Shown here piece after piece: positions 35,601-47,885 of a DNA stretch of 64,000 bases. The notes below the pieces were generated by a model that saw only the letters and a list, made by a program, of their open reading frames with translations, was not told where the DNA came from and made no database searches. Numbering within the stretch: position 1 is the stretch's first letter; the number at the start of each line of letters is the position of its first letter. This stretch comes from Protostelium mycophagum. Its lineage: Eukaryota; Evosea; Variosea; Protosteliida; Protosteliaceae. The stretch covers positions 1 through 64,000 of the forward strand of contig MZNV01002762.1 of the NCBI GenBank assembly GCA_002081555.1, given 5' to 3'. A program made the translations under genes and the position numbers.

Positions 35601-38600
35601 TTTTTCGTCTTCGATGCGTTGTCGCTCCAGAGCGTCGCGTTGCTCTTGCTCTTGGTGTCTCAACTTTGCCTCTTCTTTCTCGCGGGCTGCTTGGAGTTCA
35701 CGCTCCAATTTCTGTATATGAGATAACACCTTGGGGGGTTAGGGGAGGGAGGGGGGGAGGGACATACCTTGTTCTTGATGTTCTCATCAGAGATGTTCAT
35801 GTAGTGAAGAGCAGATGCGTCGATCTCGCTGATCGATCTCAAAGTGTCGTAACCTGAAAAGTTGTCAATTTTCTTTTAAATCTATTTTTCTTAAAAGAAT
35901 TTTGGGGATATTTCGAGTAATTGGAATGAAACTTCTTAGATGTTTCATTTTGGACACAAGAGTTTTTCTTGAGAAAGGATTGAGACACGGAAAATCCGGA
36001 CCTGTCTAAACGACAGTGATGACGTGTGTTCGCATTATCTTACCGTGACTGATCAGTTTGTCTCCCAAATCCTTCAAGTTGTTCTCAGCCAGCCATTGGC
36101 CTACCTCCGGGAAATTCCTCGAAATTTCGTCGAAATTCACGGTGACCTTTGGTGTAGATGCCTCCTTGTGCTTTTCGGATAATTTCTGTCTCATCTGAGT
36201 GAGCCTTGACATTTTCTCGGAAAATTCGCGATCCTCGGCTTCCTCCCTGGCTTGCCTTTCCTTTCTTTGTTGTTCTAATAATAGCTTCTGTCTTTCCATA
36301 TCTTTCTGCAGGTCTAACCTCTCCTCCTCCTCTTTTGCCCTCCTGATATGTTCAGCTTTTTAATTTGAAATTCTTATCGGGTGTTTTTCTAAAAAATGAA
36401 GAGAAAGATGGATCTACAACGAACCTCTTTTTTTCTTCCTGCTCCGCTCTTCTCTCTTCCTCTTCTTCATCTTGTCTCCTCTTGGCCATCTGTTGTAATG
36501 CCTCTTCCCGCCTCAACTGTTCTAATTTCAAAGCTTGCTCACGCTCTACAGTTAGGATCTGCTGCTCTCTCTCCTCTTCTATGCGTCTGTGCATCCGTTG
36601 TTCTTCCTCCTATTTTATTCAATTTTTCTGTCATCAGATTGACCGTAGATTCTACAGAGTTGTAGATATGCAAGAACTTACCCGGATGCGTTTCCTCTCT
36701 TCTTCCAATTTAGCATTTTCAAAATCGATTCTGAGAAATTTCAGAGAATTATTGATGACAAGATTACCTCTTGCTATTCAATTCGTCTTTTACACGCTTC
36801 GCCTCACTCTCGGCTGATTTTCTGTCCGCTTCTACCTGTCAAAACTGTCAAAACTGACACATGTCACAGCACCCACCTTGCTTCTCTCTCTGGTGACGTC
36901 ATCATAAAGTCTGACACGCTCTTCCTCTGCCTTGGATTTATCCCTCTTCAATTCCTCTTGGTGCTTCACCATCCTCTCTTCTGCGTCCAAAAGTTGCAAT
37001 TTTTTCAACTTGAGTTTCTCCTTGGAGACGGCGAGTCTCTCCCTCTCAGAGGCCCATCTACAACGGTTCATTTCGTCGTATTGATATGAGAAGGCACAAA
37101 TATATGTGATGATACGTCACCTTGATTCTTCTAATTTCGTGCGAGCTTGTCTCAACGAATTTTCCTCTTCTATTCTTACAGACAATTTTTTTCTTTCTGT
37201 TTCTAAATGTACCTATTTTTAGATTAAAATTGGGTATCTACAACGAGATGATCTCACCTTCTCTGCAGCTAAGAGGGCTCTTTCTTTGGCAAGTTGGGAT
37301 TCTGTCCTCTCCGCCAAATTTGTTGCCTCTGACTTGTGTTTCTGTGCGTCTGCCTCCGCTTTAGATTTGAGTTGTTCCACCTTTTGTAGAGCATCTGAGA
37401 GTCTGCCTTTCTCGATATGCAGCTCTTGTCTCTCCTTTGTTATCTGCAATCTGTCTTCTTCTAATTGGGCCAGAAGTGTCTGCATTTTCCTGGAATTTTT
37501 AGGGAAATTTCCACAAAGTACACTCTAAAAATAGAATGACTCACCTTCTCTCTCTTTCACATAGTCCCTGCTCTTCCTTAGCCGCGGCTAATTGGTCTGT
37601 CATTTTATATAATTCTAGTTGAATCTGTTGTACACCCTCCTCTACAACTTTCCTCCTCTGAAGCTCCAACATTTTACGCTCCGCTTCTACTTGCTGAAAT
37701 TTCCTTCAATTCTCGTCGAGTTTTCTGGTAGATTTCGATGATTTTCTGATGGTCATACCTTTCTCTCTTCGCGGGTTTGGGCTTCAAATCTAGCAAAATC
37801 GTCGGTACGGACACGTTCCAGCGACTTCTTCTCCTCGAAAAAGTTGGCGCGCATCCTGTCGATCAGCCTCTCTCGATCTGCCTTCTCTTCCTCATTCATC
37901 TTCTTCATCTGTTCTTCATGCTGTTGTCTTTGTACGCTGAACTTTTTGTCTGTTCATCTCAGAAATAGGTAGTCTATGAATTAAAAAAAATTGAGACAAT
38001 TTCAATCTGTATGCAGACGAATAATGTGCTGATGGGGCGAAAGAGGTGAATAAATAGGTATAAATACCGAATAAACGCCATAATCCCTCCTCCCTCTCCT
38101 TTGACTCCTCTAATTGGGCAATGTGGTAAGTAGAAATCTTTGTATCCACGAGGGAAGACACCTCGCACATGTCATACAACACGTTTAGACAGGCAATTCA
38201 CCTTCCCGAGAGTCGGACCAAGGTTGGCTTTGATCCAGCCGGCTATCTCAAGACTGGTGCCCTTCTGATCCTCTACGTCTGCTCTAATGGCAGCGAAAGT
38301 GGCCTCGGTTCTCTCTAATATGCATCAGAATAATGATCTTGAAAAGGGCACCTCACCCCTGTTTTGATTGAGGGATTGAGTCACACGAGATAACAATTCG
38401 TTTGCGGTATTGCCAACTAACTGTTCAGTTCTCTTTTCAGAAGCCGCAATTTCTTTCTCTAACGACTTGACCTGAAGAATGTGAGACAATAATAATATAG
38501 ACACGAGACTGACATCGTCGACGAGATTCTTTAAGATGGCTGTCTTGGATTCGCCTTTTGCTCTCCTCTCTTCGGCAGCTTGCTGAAGAGTTGAGTTCAT
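32604..38600 (-). CDS. SAM-domain, coiled-coil, KE-rich protein with two DFRxxL motifs
   Basis: A 6-kb gene with roughly twenty small exons. From the start (MNSTLQQAAEERRAKGE at 38600) it is coiled coil (SLEKEIAASEKRTEQLVGN; heptads through about 36300). A SAM domain is split over exons at about 36130-35690: VGQWLAENNLKDLGDKLISH, YDTLRSISEIDASALHYMNI, LSHIQKLERELQAAREKEE. Beyond it are KE/EAEEKAKKE arrays and Pro/Thr-rich linkers (PAPTPTNTPVEP). Two copies of a D-rich unit (DDDxxxMxKVEQRR) each precede a DFRxxL motif: DFRSHL at 34488-34471 and DFRGLL at 33692-33675. DFRxxL is the F-actin-binding repeat of myosin light chain kinase. The acidic C-terminus ends FADDDDEDQSKGKLF. An actin/SAM scaffold role is inferred; no kinase is present. 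Confidence 0.7.
32905..33695 (-). repeat. Coding KE/EAEEKAKKE tandem array
   Basis: Inside the SAM/KE-rich gene, the exons at 33117-32905 and 33640-33430 consist of near-identical KKEAEEKAKKESEEKAKKE words, encoded by tandem units of about 24-33 nt (plus-strand tccttttt-cgccttctcttc type). Slippage-prone, so length is probably polymorphic. Confidence 0.8.
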
Positions 38601-39112
38601 TTTTCGGACTGTAATCGTGTCAATCAGAGTCAAAATCGATAGGCATTCAGGGATGGGATATTAGGAGAACATTATTCAAGTCAACGAAGAGCAGCACCAC
38701 TTGCCTTTTCCGATCGCGTGTGAAGGAGATCATTTGCAACAATGGGAGTCTACAACTAGACAGCTCTGCTGTCCAAAAGGACATTCCTCAATCCAAATTT
38801 TGATAGTGAATATCTGCGATTCATTGAGATTTATTTGGGATTATCAGCAAATATTTTCAAATCTCTGAGTCTTGCCAGAGCATCGCCAGAATATCTATGG
38901 CTATTTGCTAATTGACAAGGACTGCAATTACAGCAGATCCAAAACAACAGTTTGATAGAAATGCTGGAAGTAGCGCATAAAGTGTCAACATGAGTATAAT
39001 GATAATAAATTTATAAATAATATGAATTTGGTTAGAATTGTCTCATGCCATGTGCAACCATCAGAGCAGAAGAAAAATAATTTATTAATAAACTTAAAAA
39101 ACAAAACGGCAC
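38601..39112. other. Divergent intergenic region between the SAM gene and the homeobox gene
   Basis: 512 bp of AT-rich DNA separating two divergently transcribed genes. It contains one copy of the tctacaac word at about 38747. No reading frame or known element was recognised. Confidence 0.4.
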
Positions 39113-39620
39113 ATGGAGCGGAATATCACAAGCAATGAAACGCATGATTGGAAAGAACCAGACAAATATGCTGTAGCTATGTTCCTGTACCGTTTATTTG
39201 GAAACATGGAATCACCAAAGAGAGAAGATTTCCCTGCATCACAGAAATGGGCTGCTAAAATGGGCCAAAAAGAAGGATCTTCAGCAGATCAAGAAAACAT
39301 TGTAGTGATGTCCCAATCAAAACGGAAACAGCTCGAAATGTGAGCAATTACACCATTCATCTTCAAATCATGACACGCGCAGAGAAGGCGAACAAGATAC
39401 GAATCAGCATCCCAAAAGAAAAAGAGGGAGAGCATTTGGCCCAGAAATCACGTCCATTCTGGTTGATTCCTTCAAAAAAAACCCAAAACCTCCAATCGAA
39501 GAGATAGAGGAGATATGCGAGAAGACCAAATTAACCACAAAACAAGTGCAGAGGTGGTTTTCACAGAGTGCGCATAAATGGAAAAGCTCAAACAAACAAC
39601 TCCCTCAAAGTAAAGCTTAA
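39113..39620 (+). CDS. Homeodomain protein with altered recognition helix
   Basis: Two exons: MERNITSNETHDWKEPDKYA through SKRKQLEM, an intron of about 45 nt (39341-39386), then a homeodomain: KRKRGRAFGPEITSILVDSF, KKNPKPPIEEIEEICEKTK, LTTKQVQRWFSQSAHKWK. W48 and F49 and the final KWK of helix 3 are kept, but the normally invariant N51 is Q and R53 is A. The protein is about 150 residues with no other domain. Its basic arm (KRKRGR) is intact. DNA binding is plausible but unusual; it could be a degenerate homeodomain or one with new specificity. Confidence 0.8.
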
Positions 39621-39725
39621 TCTGTACACAAGAATAATTTATAAAATGTTTAGACAAATAGAAATTTTGTTTCGTGAAGGGTGCACCATGTCTGGAAGAG
39701 GAAATCAGATGACCATAAAAATACT

Positions 39726-40371
39726 TCATTTAGAGGTTTGGTCAAAAGCAATGTGGTGAATTCTAAGAGATGTAACATCTTGGCGATGGCCGTTGAGTCT
39801 TCTGTAGTTCTTCCTTCTCTTCTTCTTGAATACGTGGACCTGATTTTATGAGATGGGAGTAGTCGATAGTGATTACATACCTTCTCGGTACGTGTGTGCT
39901 CTTCAACAACAGCATGAACACCTGCATTCTCCAAAAGTGGTTGGCCAATGGCTGTCATGTCCTTTGTTCCAATAAGAAGAACCTTGTCCAAAATGATGTG
40001 CTGACCGACGTCCGGACCATGTATGCGGTTGGTAACAATAACATCTCCTTGAGTGACTTTGTATTGTGTTCTGTGAAATTGAGATCCAACATCAAGAACA
40101 TCATTCACCTACCCTGCAACATGAATGACGGCAAAAGAGTCAGGGATCGCATTGACGGGTGTTGGGGGCGGTGGTACCACGTTTACATTTGTTTCTTCTT
40201 GTGTATTTTGATTCGAGGTTTCAGGACCACGGCAGACAGTAGTCTGGCTAAATCCTCTGAACGGAATGATAGTGGTTGAAGGTTTTATCGAGGAGATTCT
40301 CGAGGTGTTCACGCTGATGATTTTTCTCAATATCTTTCAATACATGCAAATTCAAACCTCATAGCAGACAT
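39726..40371 (-). CDS. MRPL21: Mitochondrial large-subunit ribosomal protein bL21m
   Basis: Component of the mitochondrial 39S-type subunit. Start at 40371 ([13 protein letters not shown] after a 32-nt first intron) gives an N-terminal presequence rich in Arg/Ser/Thr ([16 protein letters not shown]). The core follows the L21 order: [65 protein letters not shown], and the basic C-terminal [18 protein letters not shown] near 39830-39775, matching the L21 [12 protein letters not shown] signature. Four exons. Ends AFDQTSK. Confidence 0.88.
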
Positions 40372-41196
40372 CCGTTGTGTCATGCTCTCTATTGCGGAGC
40401 GGGAAAATGCTGGGCGGGGCGTGATTGCCTGCCCTTGGCGGAGGCATCGACACAGCATCATCGAGTGATCTGATGTGTGATCTCTGCCAAGTTATCTGGT
40501 TGTAGTGCGCGGGATGATTTAATTATTCCTCACATTGGCTTTTCAAATTACTGTGGTCAAAAGCACTTGTTTGTTATGGCCACATAATAAAACACTTGAA
40601 GAGACCCGCACAAGGACCATTTTTGAGTTTATTACCTTGCGGACACGGATTTGTGCAATTTTCAAAATGAGAAATAATTGCGGTAATCACCGCTCTGTGA
40701 GTAACACATAAATGTTAGCGTGTACAAAGGCGTGTCGGCTGGGGAATACCTGTTCTTGTTTCTTTGTTGTCTTTGTTCCATTCCTTACTTCCCTAACACA
40801 AACAAAGTTGGTGTGCCTTTGGTCCTCTACAACTATCAATGTTGATATAAGTCTAATTGTATGCGTTGTAGAGTGTGAATGTAGATTTTTTGTTTTTTTG
40901 GGGTCCGAAAATTTATTGATGAGATTTTTTGCATTCAGGCTGTCCAAAAAATCCAAATGGCCAAAAAAATTGAAATTACAATTGCTCATTCGAATAAAAT
41001 CATAACATTTCCTGGATTTTTCGTCTTTTGCCAGGAAAAGAGCGGGGATGTCAGATTTAAGCGCGGAACTCGAAATGGTTCTTTCTCGCTTTGTTGTCAC
41101 TGTTTTTACAACCCGGATTAATTCCGGAGAAACAGGATAATTGCTGGTGGCAATCCCCAAGAATTCACAAAAAGAGGAGTTCAGATCAACACAACC
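40372..41196. other. Promoter region between bL21m and ATP-citrate lyase
   Basis: Divergent intergenic DNA, 825 bp. A minus-strand frame of 172 codons (41205-40687) overlaps the lyase start and lacks any family resemblance or introns, so it is not called. GC-rich near 40390-40440 and then AT-rich. No clear core promoter was identified. Confidence 0.4.
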
Positions 41197-44100
41197 ATGT
41201 CTCAAAAGGCAATTAGAGAAGTTGATGGAAAGAGATTACTCGTCAAGTAAGATCATTGTGCCTGTTTTACGCTGACACATTCTCCAGATACTTTGGTGAA
41301 GAGTTGAGTCACACTCGCTTCGCCCAGGTAAACGTGTATCTCTTACGATCAAGTCTAACTTCCTCTAGGTTAAAGAGGACACAGTGATCTCTGATCTTCC
41401 ACAACAAAATCCATGGCTTGAGAAGACAAAACTGGTGGCTAAACCAGACCAACTTATCAAGAGGTACTCACTAACTTGATTGCACTCCATTCATTTTCAA
41501 CAGGAGAGGCAAGCTTGGTTTGGTCAAACTGAACGCTGATTTTGGAGAGACATGCAACTGGATACAAGAAAGAATGAAGAAGGAGGTTCAAGTTGAAGCA
41601 GTGAGCGGTGAGGTCTTCCCTCCACTCCGACACTGACACCTTCTCAGGAGAGCTCAACACCTTTATCATCGAGCCCTTCCTGCCACACGCGCCTGCTGAT
41701 GAGTATTATGTGTCTATCACCTCCACAAGAGAAGGAGATCAGGTCTGTTCACCACCTCTCTTCCCCTTACTCACCCCTTAGGTCTATTTTTACCACGAGG
41801 GAGGTGTCGACATCGGGGATGTCGACGCCAAGGCTGAGAAGATCACGGTTGAAACAGATCACAAGCTGAGCCCGGAGAAGGTCTTGGAGGGTCTTGTTGT
41901 CAAGGTGCCTTCAGAGAGGAAGCAAATCCTCGCCAACTTCATCTCAAAATTGTTCGAATTCTACAGAGCGTAAGTATGACGTCATGAAAAGATCTGATTG
42001 TGACTCGTGGTAGATATGGATTCAGTCTCATCGAGATCAACCCCATTGTGGTTGTAGATGACAAGATTTACGTACTGGATCTCGCCGCCAAGGTGACATA
42101 GTGTGTCATGTACACGTCTAAAGATAGGATATAGGTCGACCAGACAGCAGAGTTTGAGATGCACGACAAGTGGGGACAACTAGAGTACCCAGCTCCATTC
42201 GGCAGGAGCCAGACTAAAGAAGAGGAATATATCGCCTCTCTGGACGCAAAGACAGGCGCTTCCCTCAAGCTCACCATTCTTAACGCTCAGGTACACTCTC
42301 TTATTTGTCGACATCCTTGTACAACTCGTTGACATAGCCCAGGGAAGAGTTTGGACCATGGTAGCTGGAGGAGGAGCGTCAGTGGTGTATGCGGACACCA
42401 TCAGTGATTTAGGGTTCGGTAATGAGCTTGCAAATTATGGAGAATACAGCGGTGACCCCAACGAATCTCTCACTTACGAATACGCCAAGACGGTCATCAG
42501 CACCATGCTTAAGAGTCAGTATCCATCTACAACGATCACTCCTGACAATTGTAGATGACCGGGAGGAGAAGATACTGGTGATTGGAGGGGGCATTGCCAA
42601 CTTTACAAACGTGGCAGAGACGTTCAAAGGAATTATTAGAGCGATACATCAGTTTAAAGAGAAGTTGAATGATCAGAAGATCAAGATATACGTAAGAAGG
42701 GGTGGCCCCAACTATCAAACCGGTCTTCAGATGATGACAGAGTGTGGCCAACAAACGGGTGTTCATATCGAGGTGATGTACACGGTCGTCGACAGGAATA
42801 TTCAACGAAATTTAGGTATTCGGACCCGAGACTCACATCACGTCTGTCATCAGTTACGCACTGGGCAGAAAGTCTTTCGAACAGTTGGAGAAAGAGCAGA
42901 GTATACACAAGGAGGTAATCATCTACAATCCGCCATAACTAGCTCTCGTTGTAGACGCAGCTGATGAATGTAGGGTGCAACCAAAGTTGCATTCAGAGCG
43001 GACTCAGTTACCCCCCAAGGACCCCCCGCCCCCACGAACGAAGTTGTAGACGGCCAACTCTTCACAAAGAACACCACCGCGTTCATATACGGAATGCAAG
43101 CTAAAGCTTGCCAGAACATGCTCGACTTTGACCATGTCTGTGGCAGAGCCAAACCTTCTGTTGTCGCAATCATTTATCCATTTGGCGGGAACCACTTCTC
43201 CAAATTCTATTATGGAACTACTGAAATATTGATCCCCGTATACGCAAAGATGTCGGAAGCTGTACAGAAGCACCCCGAAGTGGAGGTTCGACTACCAGAA
43301 AATAACAACAAATCTGAGTGAAATTTCAGGTGATGGTGAACTTTGCGTCCTTCAGGTCAGTCTACAGCAGTGTAACCGAGACCTTAGAAGTCGCTCCTCA
43401 GATCAAGACCATCGCTATCATCGCAGAGGGTGTCCCCGAGAACCGCACCAAATCACTCATCGAGAAAGGTACAATTTTTTCACCTGAATTTCACTGAATT
43501 TTCCAGCCAAAGCCAGAGGCGTAAACATCATCGGACCCGCTACCGTGGGTGGTATTAAGCCCGGATGCTTTAGAATCGGAAATACCGGAGGAATGATAGA
43601 CAACATCATTGCCTCAAAACTCTATAGACCCGGAAGTGTCGCCTACGTCAGCAGATCTGGAGGAATGTCCAACGAATTGAACAATATCATCTCCAGAGCC
43701 AGTGACGGAGTGTATGAGGGTGTCGCAATCGGTGGTGACAGGTGATGACGTCATTACTCGTCCCGGACACATTTCTGAGAAAATTCAGGTACCCCGGAAG
43801 CACATTTTTGGACCATCTTTTGCGTTTCCAGCGTGACCCTCATGCCAAGCTCCTCGTATTGCTGGGAGAAGTGGGTGGTGTAGAAGAGTACCACATCATT
43901 GAGGCCGTCAAGTCCGGGCAGATCACAAAGCCACTCATCGCTTGGTGTATCGGAACATGTGCCAAGGTGATGTCATCGTATTTTCGCGTCTACAACGGTG
44001 TTGACTGGTGCAGATTTTCCCATATGAAGTGCAATTTGGACATGCGGGTGCTTCTGCTCATGGAAATGCGGAGACAGCAGAGGCCAAGGTGATGCAGAAA

Positions 44101-45388
44101 TTTCGAGGAAATTTCGCTGACTTTTTCTCAGAACAACGCCATGAAGGAAGCGGGTATTCATGTCCCCGCCTCTTTTGATGAGTTTGGGGCCACAATCCAG
44201 AAGATGTACAACGAATTGGTCTCAAAGGGTGTCATCGTCCCTAAACCCGAGCCCAAAACACCCACGTAATCTCCATACATTCCTCGAAATCTCACTGAAA
44301 TCTACCAGCATTCCCATGGACTACAGCTGGGCCCAGCAGTTGGGTCTGATCAGAAAACCCACGAATTTCGTGTCTTCTATATCTGATGAGAGAGGAGATG
44401 AGTTGTTGTACGCCGGTATGCCTCTTAGCAGAGTTTTTGAAGAAGAAATCGGGGTCGGTGGTGTGGTGAGTGAAATTCTCGGACATTTCCTCGGAATTTC
44501 TGCGAAATTTACGTCTGTAGATTTCACTATTGTGGTTCAAGAGAAGGTTGCCAAGTTACGCCTCCAAGTTCATCGAGATGGTCCTCATGGTTACGGCCGA
44601 CCACGGACCCGCGGTATCGGGTGCTCACAACACGATTGTTACCGCAAGAGCCGGAAAAGACTTGATCTCTTCACTTGTGTCAGGACTGATGACAATTGGC
44701 CCCCGTTTCGGTGGAGCTATCGATGATGCCAGTCGTCAATTTTCTCAGGTAAGGCGTGCAATATACGTGTCAATCTGACATGTATGACAGGCATATGACA
44801 GAAACTTGACACCCAAAGCATTTGTAGATGAGATGAGAAAGAATGGAGAGTTGATTATGGGTATTGGTCATAGAGTGAAGACTCTGCAAAATCCGGACAA
44901 ACGTGTTGTCCTTCTGAAGGAATTCATTCTGAACAATTTCCCCCAGACAAACGTGAGTGTACGATCTACAACGTGGTGATGACGGATTGTAGATACTCAA
45001 CTTCGCTTTGGAAGTGGAGAAGCTTACCACCGCGAAGAAGAACAACTTGATTCTTAACGTGGACGGGCTTATTGGTGTCAGTTTTGTGGATCTCCTCAGG
45101 TAAACCTCTATCTACAACTTGATTATTTTTCTGACTTACAATTTCTGCGTACAGCGTAGACATTTCGACATAACTATCAAATTTGTTCATATTTTCAGGG
45201 GATGTGGTGCTTTCACTAGAGAGGAAGCGGATGAATATCTGAGCTATGGATGTCTTAATGGTCTCTTTGTCTTGGGAAGATCGATAGGTTTCATCGGACA
45301 TTACCTCGATCAAGTCAGGATGAAGCAACCTCTTTACAGACATCCTTGGGACGACATCTCCTACGTGGATGGGGACAACAGCTTCTAA
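41197..45388 (+). CDS. ACLY: ATP-citrate lyase, single-chain type
   Basis: Cleaves citrate with CoA and ATP to acetyl-CoA and oxaloacetate in the cytosol. The N-terminal half is the ATP-grasp/citrate-binding part ([68 protein letters not shown]). The linker ([20 protein letters not shown]) leads into the CoA-ligase part ([54 protein letters not shown]), including the phosphohistidine loop QFGHAGASA. The C-terminal citrate-synthase-like domain follows ([56 protein letters not shown]). This is the fused opisthokont-type chain and not the split A/B form. About twenty introns of 40-60 nt; end at the TAA after DGDNSF. Confidence 0.95.
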
Positions 45389-46183
45389 TAAACTTGATAT
45401 GCTGTTGTGTGTGTACGATAGATAATCCCTTTGTTGTGATGGTCATTGTTGTTGTCGTTTTCTAACTTTCAGTACAGGTCTTGAGTCAATTTCGGTTGAA
45501 TTTACGAGTGCTCAGATTGTCACATCATAAACATCATTGTTGCATATTTCTAACGAAATGCACGATAGTTTACCAGAATAAAATATTGTCAACTTCCACA
45601 CATGACCAGTCACGTGGTTCCCTGAATTCTTGATATTGTTCTTGTACATTCCTAAACTAAGACGTGGGTTGGTGTTGAGAGGCAGATATCCTGAGCTGAA
45701 TCAAAGCAGTTGATATCAGGAGTTGAATACACCTAAACATATCAATTCCCTTATTTAAGATGAGTAATGACTTTTCTCAAGCAAAATTACTAACATCTCA
45801 TGTATCAAAAAAATGCGTCTTGACCCCATGTCAAATACAGACCTCTTTGGTCATATTGAATATTTAAGTTTGAAGTATTTTGACATTCTCCAGAGTCAGA
45901 AGGGTCATCAAATGGGAAAGTCTCAGCCGCTTCCCCTGCTCCTGTGTATTTGATAGATTTTATCGCTGCTCCATGGGAGGGCCACAAAAGATAACAGGAT
46001 AAAGAGGTGAACAGTTTTCTGAAAATGTACAACATGAAGGGTGAAATAAATACCGGTGTCAAATTATATTCACTTCCAATATTTATGACAGATGTCAGGC
46101 ATTATGAATGCAGCATCAGCCCATTTCGGGACAATTTATACAACAAGTAATATATTCAATAGAGATTGTGTTTATCGCGTGGC
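45389..46183. other. Intergenic stretch with one uncalled minus-strand frame
   Basis: Lies between the 3' ends of two convergent genes. A minus-strand open stretch at 46062-45805 encodes KYTGAGEAAETFPFDDPSD and GECQNTSNLNIQYDQRGLYL before a stop and has splice acceptors before it. It could be the last exon of a small secreted protein gene; no start was found. Confidence 0.3.
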
Positions 46184-46650
46184 TTAGCAATAAGTGACAA
46201 CGTAGTTGCCACCAGTTCCGACACAGTGATTCTTTCTGTCATCACCGCTGTACTGGTAAGCATCACCGCAGGGAGAGCTAGTGCATCTGACAAAAGCTCC
46301 TCCATTCTGACCGTTGATGGATACAGGTGCTCCTCTGAACTTGATAGCGACTTCAGAGAGATCATAGCAATCTTGGTTTCCCCATCCATTGAACCGAACT
46401 GCGAATGTGAGACATTTGACACCGTTGCGATGGATTCTGATTTCTTACATTCTGCTTGGACTGAACCGCACTGGTTGTAGACAGGGTTTCCACCAGCACC
46501 TACACCCCTGCTAGAGTGTGGAGGCATGTCGAACTGATGAGCGAGGAAAGCGCCACAGATGGAGACGGTGTACGGACAGTTGTTGACCAACGTCAAAGAG
46601 GTTGCAGAGACTGCCGCGAGCAGAATGGTGAGGAGGAAGAAGGTTCTCAT
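46184..46650 (-). CDS. Small secreted thaumatin-like protein
   Basis: Start at 46650 gives a cleavable signal peptide (MRTFFLLTILLAAVSATS), then LTLVNNCPYTVSICGAFLAH, the typical beta-strand start of thaumatin/PR-5 folds. One intron of about 55 nt (roughly 46448-46394) joins QAE to FRFNGWGNQDCYDLSEV, followed by VRCTSSPCGDAYQYSGDD and a final GTGGNYVVTYC. Six or more cysteines, paired probably in disulfides. At about 135 residues it is shorter than plant thaumatin-like proteins. A cell-wall or antimicrobial role is inferred from the family only. Confidence 0.75.
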
Positions 46651-47885
46651 TGCTGAGTTGGTGCTGGCTTGAAGATGAATGCCGCTTGGTGGAAATGGGA
46701 ATGAGTCAGCGGGATTCTACTCCGGGAGAGAAGTTGGTTACTGATTCTAGCATCCCCATGACTGGCAGTGCCGCGGAAATCAAAAATTATTTGTTCCGGT
46801 CTACCTCATTGTAGACCGTGGTACAATCTGACAAATAAATTACGTTGTGTTTACGATGTTGGCATAGTGAACAAGAATATCCTGTTTAAATGGTTGATAG
46901 CCTAATATGGCCTCTGCTTTTTCAGGACTTTTTCAGGTTTTTCTGAGGCAAAAATAGAGTGTTCACGGTTGAATATCGAGCCAGTCTCGGTTTTCACGTG
47001 TTGTACATAGCTACAGAGATAATAGGAGGCATGGTCATTCCTTTCATTTCTTTGCGGGAGACCCGCCCACCCACCCCTCAGTTTCTGGAAGGAGCTTTGG
47101 TGTTTGTACCAATGAGTCTTTGTACAACGGGAGAGTTGGAGGAGTCAACATCGGCTGGAATGGGAGCCCAGTGTGGCAACCGAAGGCATGATGCACGCAC
47201 GTGTGTTCGTAAAATAAATAAAGGTACATCGGTGATTGCAGAATATTTTTATTTCGAGGATTGTTTGGATCGAATCGTTCTTGTGACCACTCCGGAAGTT
47301 GTGTAAATTACGATCGACGACTCGTGGCGGCTCAAATATTTTCAGTCACGTGAATTGACAGATACACTTGTACAAGGAATATTCTATTCATGAAATCTCC
47401 TGACCCAGCTCGTCGACGAGAAATCTCACTGAAGCTGCCCTCATATTGTTAGAAGAAGAAATGCAAGTATGATATTGCCAGGAACTTCTCCTCAAATGAT
47501 CAATTTATTTCAATTTTTAATTATGATTTTTTTATCTCTGATGCTCAATCTATTCCAGATAAGACCAACAATGATCAGATTATTGAATCTATATAAGTAT
47601 TAACAACATTGTGTCGTCCGTCCATCTGGGGTTTTCGCCCAATTCTTTGAAGGTGCCTTCGCGCACAAAAAATACCGTTCGTCGGAACACATCACCATCA
47701 ACACGAACATCACCAGGTAAGTGAACACTTGGAGCAGCATGTGATTTGTTCGATGTTCTTTGTCCACTCCAGTCGCTTTGATTTTGATTGCTAGAAGTAA
47801 ATAACACGAATGTTTGATGGTGATATTATACCCATCTGACTTGATGAAGACAACACTTTATTCTTCTTGGTATTTTATATAAATA
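46651..47885. other. Intergenic stretch, weakly coding
   Basis: Plus-strand 46959-47306 and minus-strand 47807-47589 are open for 115 and 72 codons. The minus frame (HAAPSVHLPGDVRVDGDVF, TFKELGENPRWTDD) looks protein-like and begins right after a tttacttctag acceptor, but a second frame of the same DNA is equally open, so neither is called as a gene. Confidence 0.35.

Noticed and set aside
40687-41205. 172-codon minus-strand open frame upstream of ATP-citrate lyase
   Set aside because: It overlaps the lyase start, has no introns in an intron-dense genome and resembles no family; likely chance.
47589-47807. Minus-strand 72-codon frame
   Set aside because: Two different frames of the same DNA are equally open and neither has a clear start or family.
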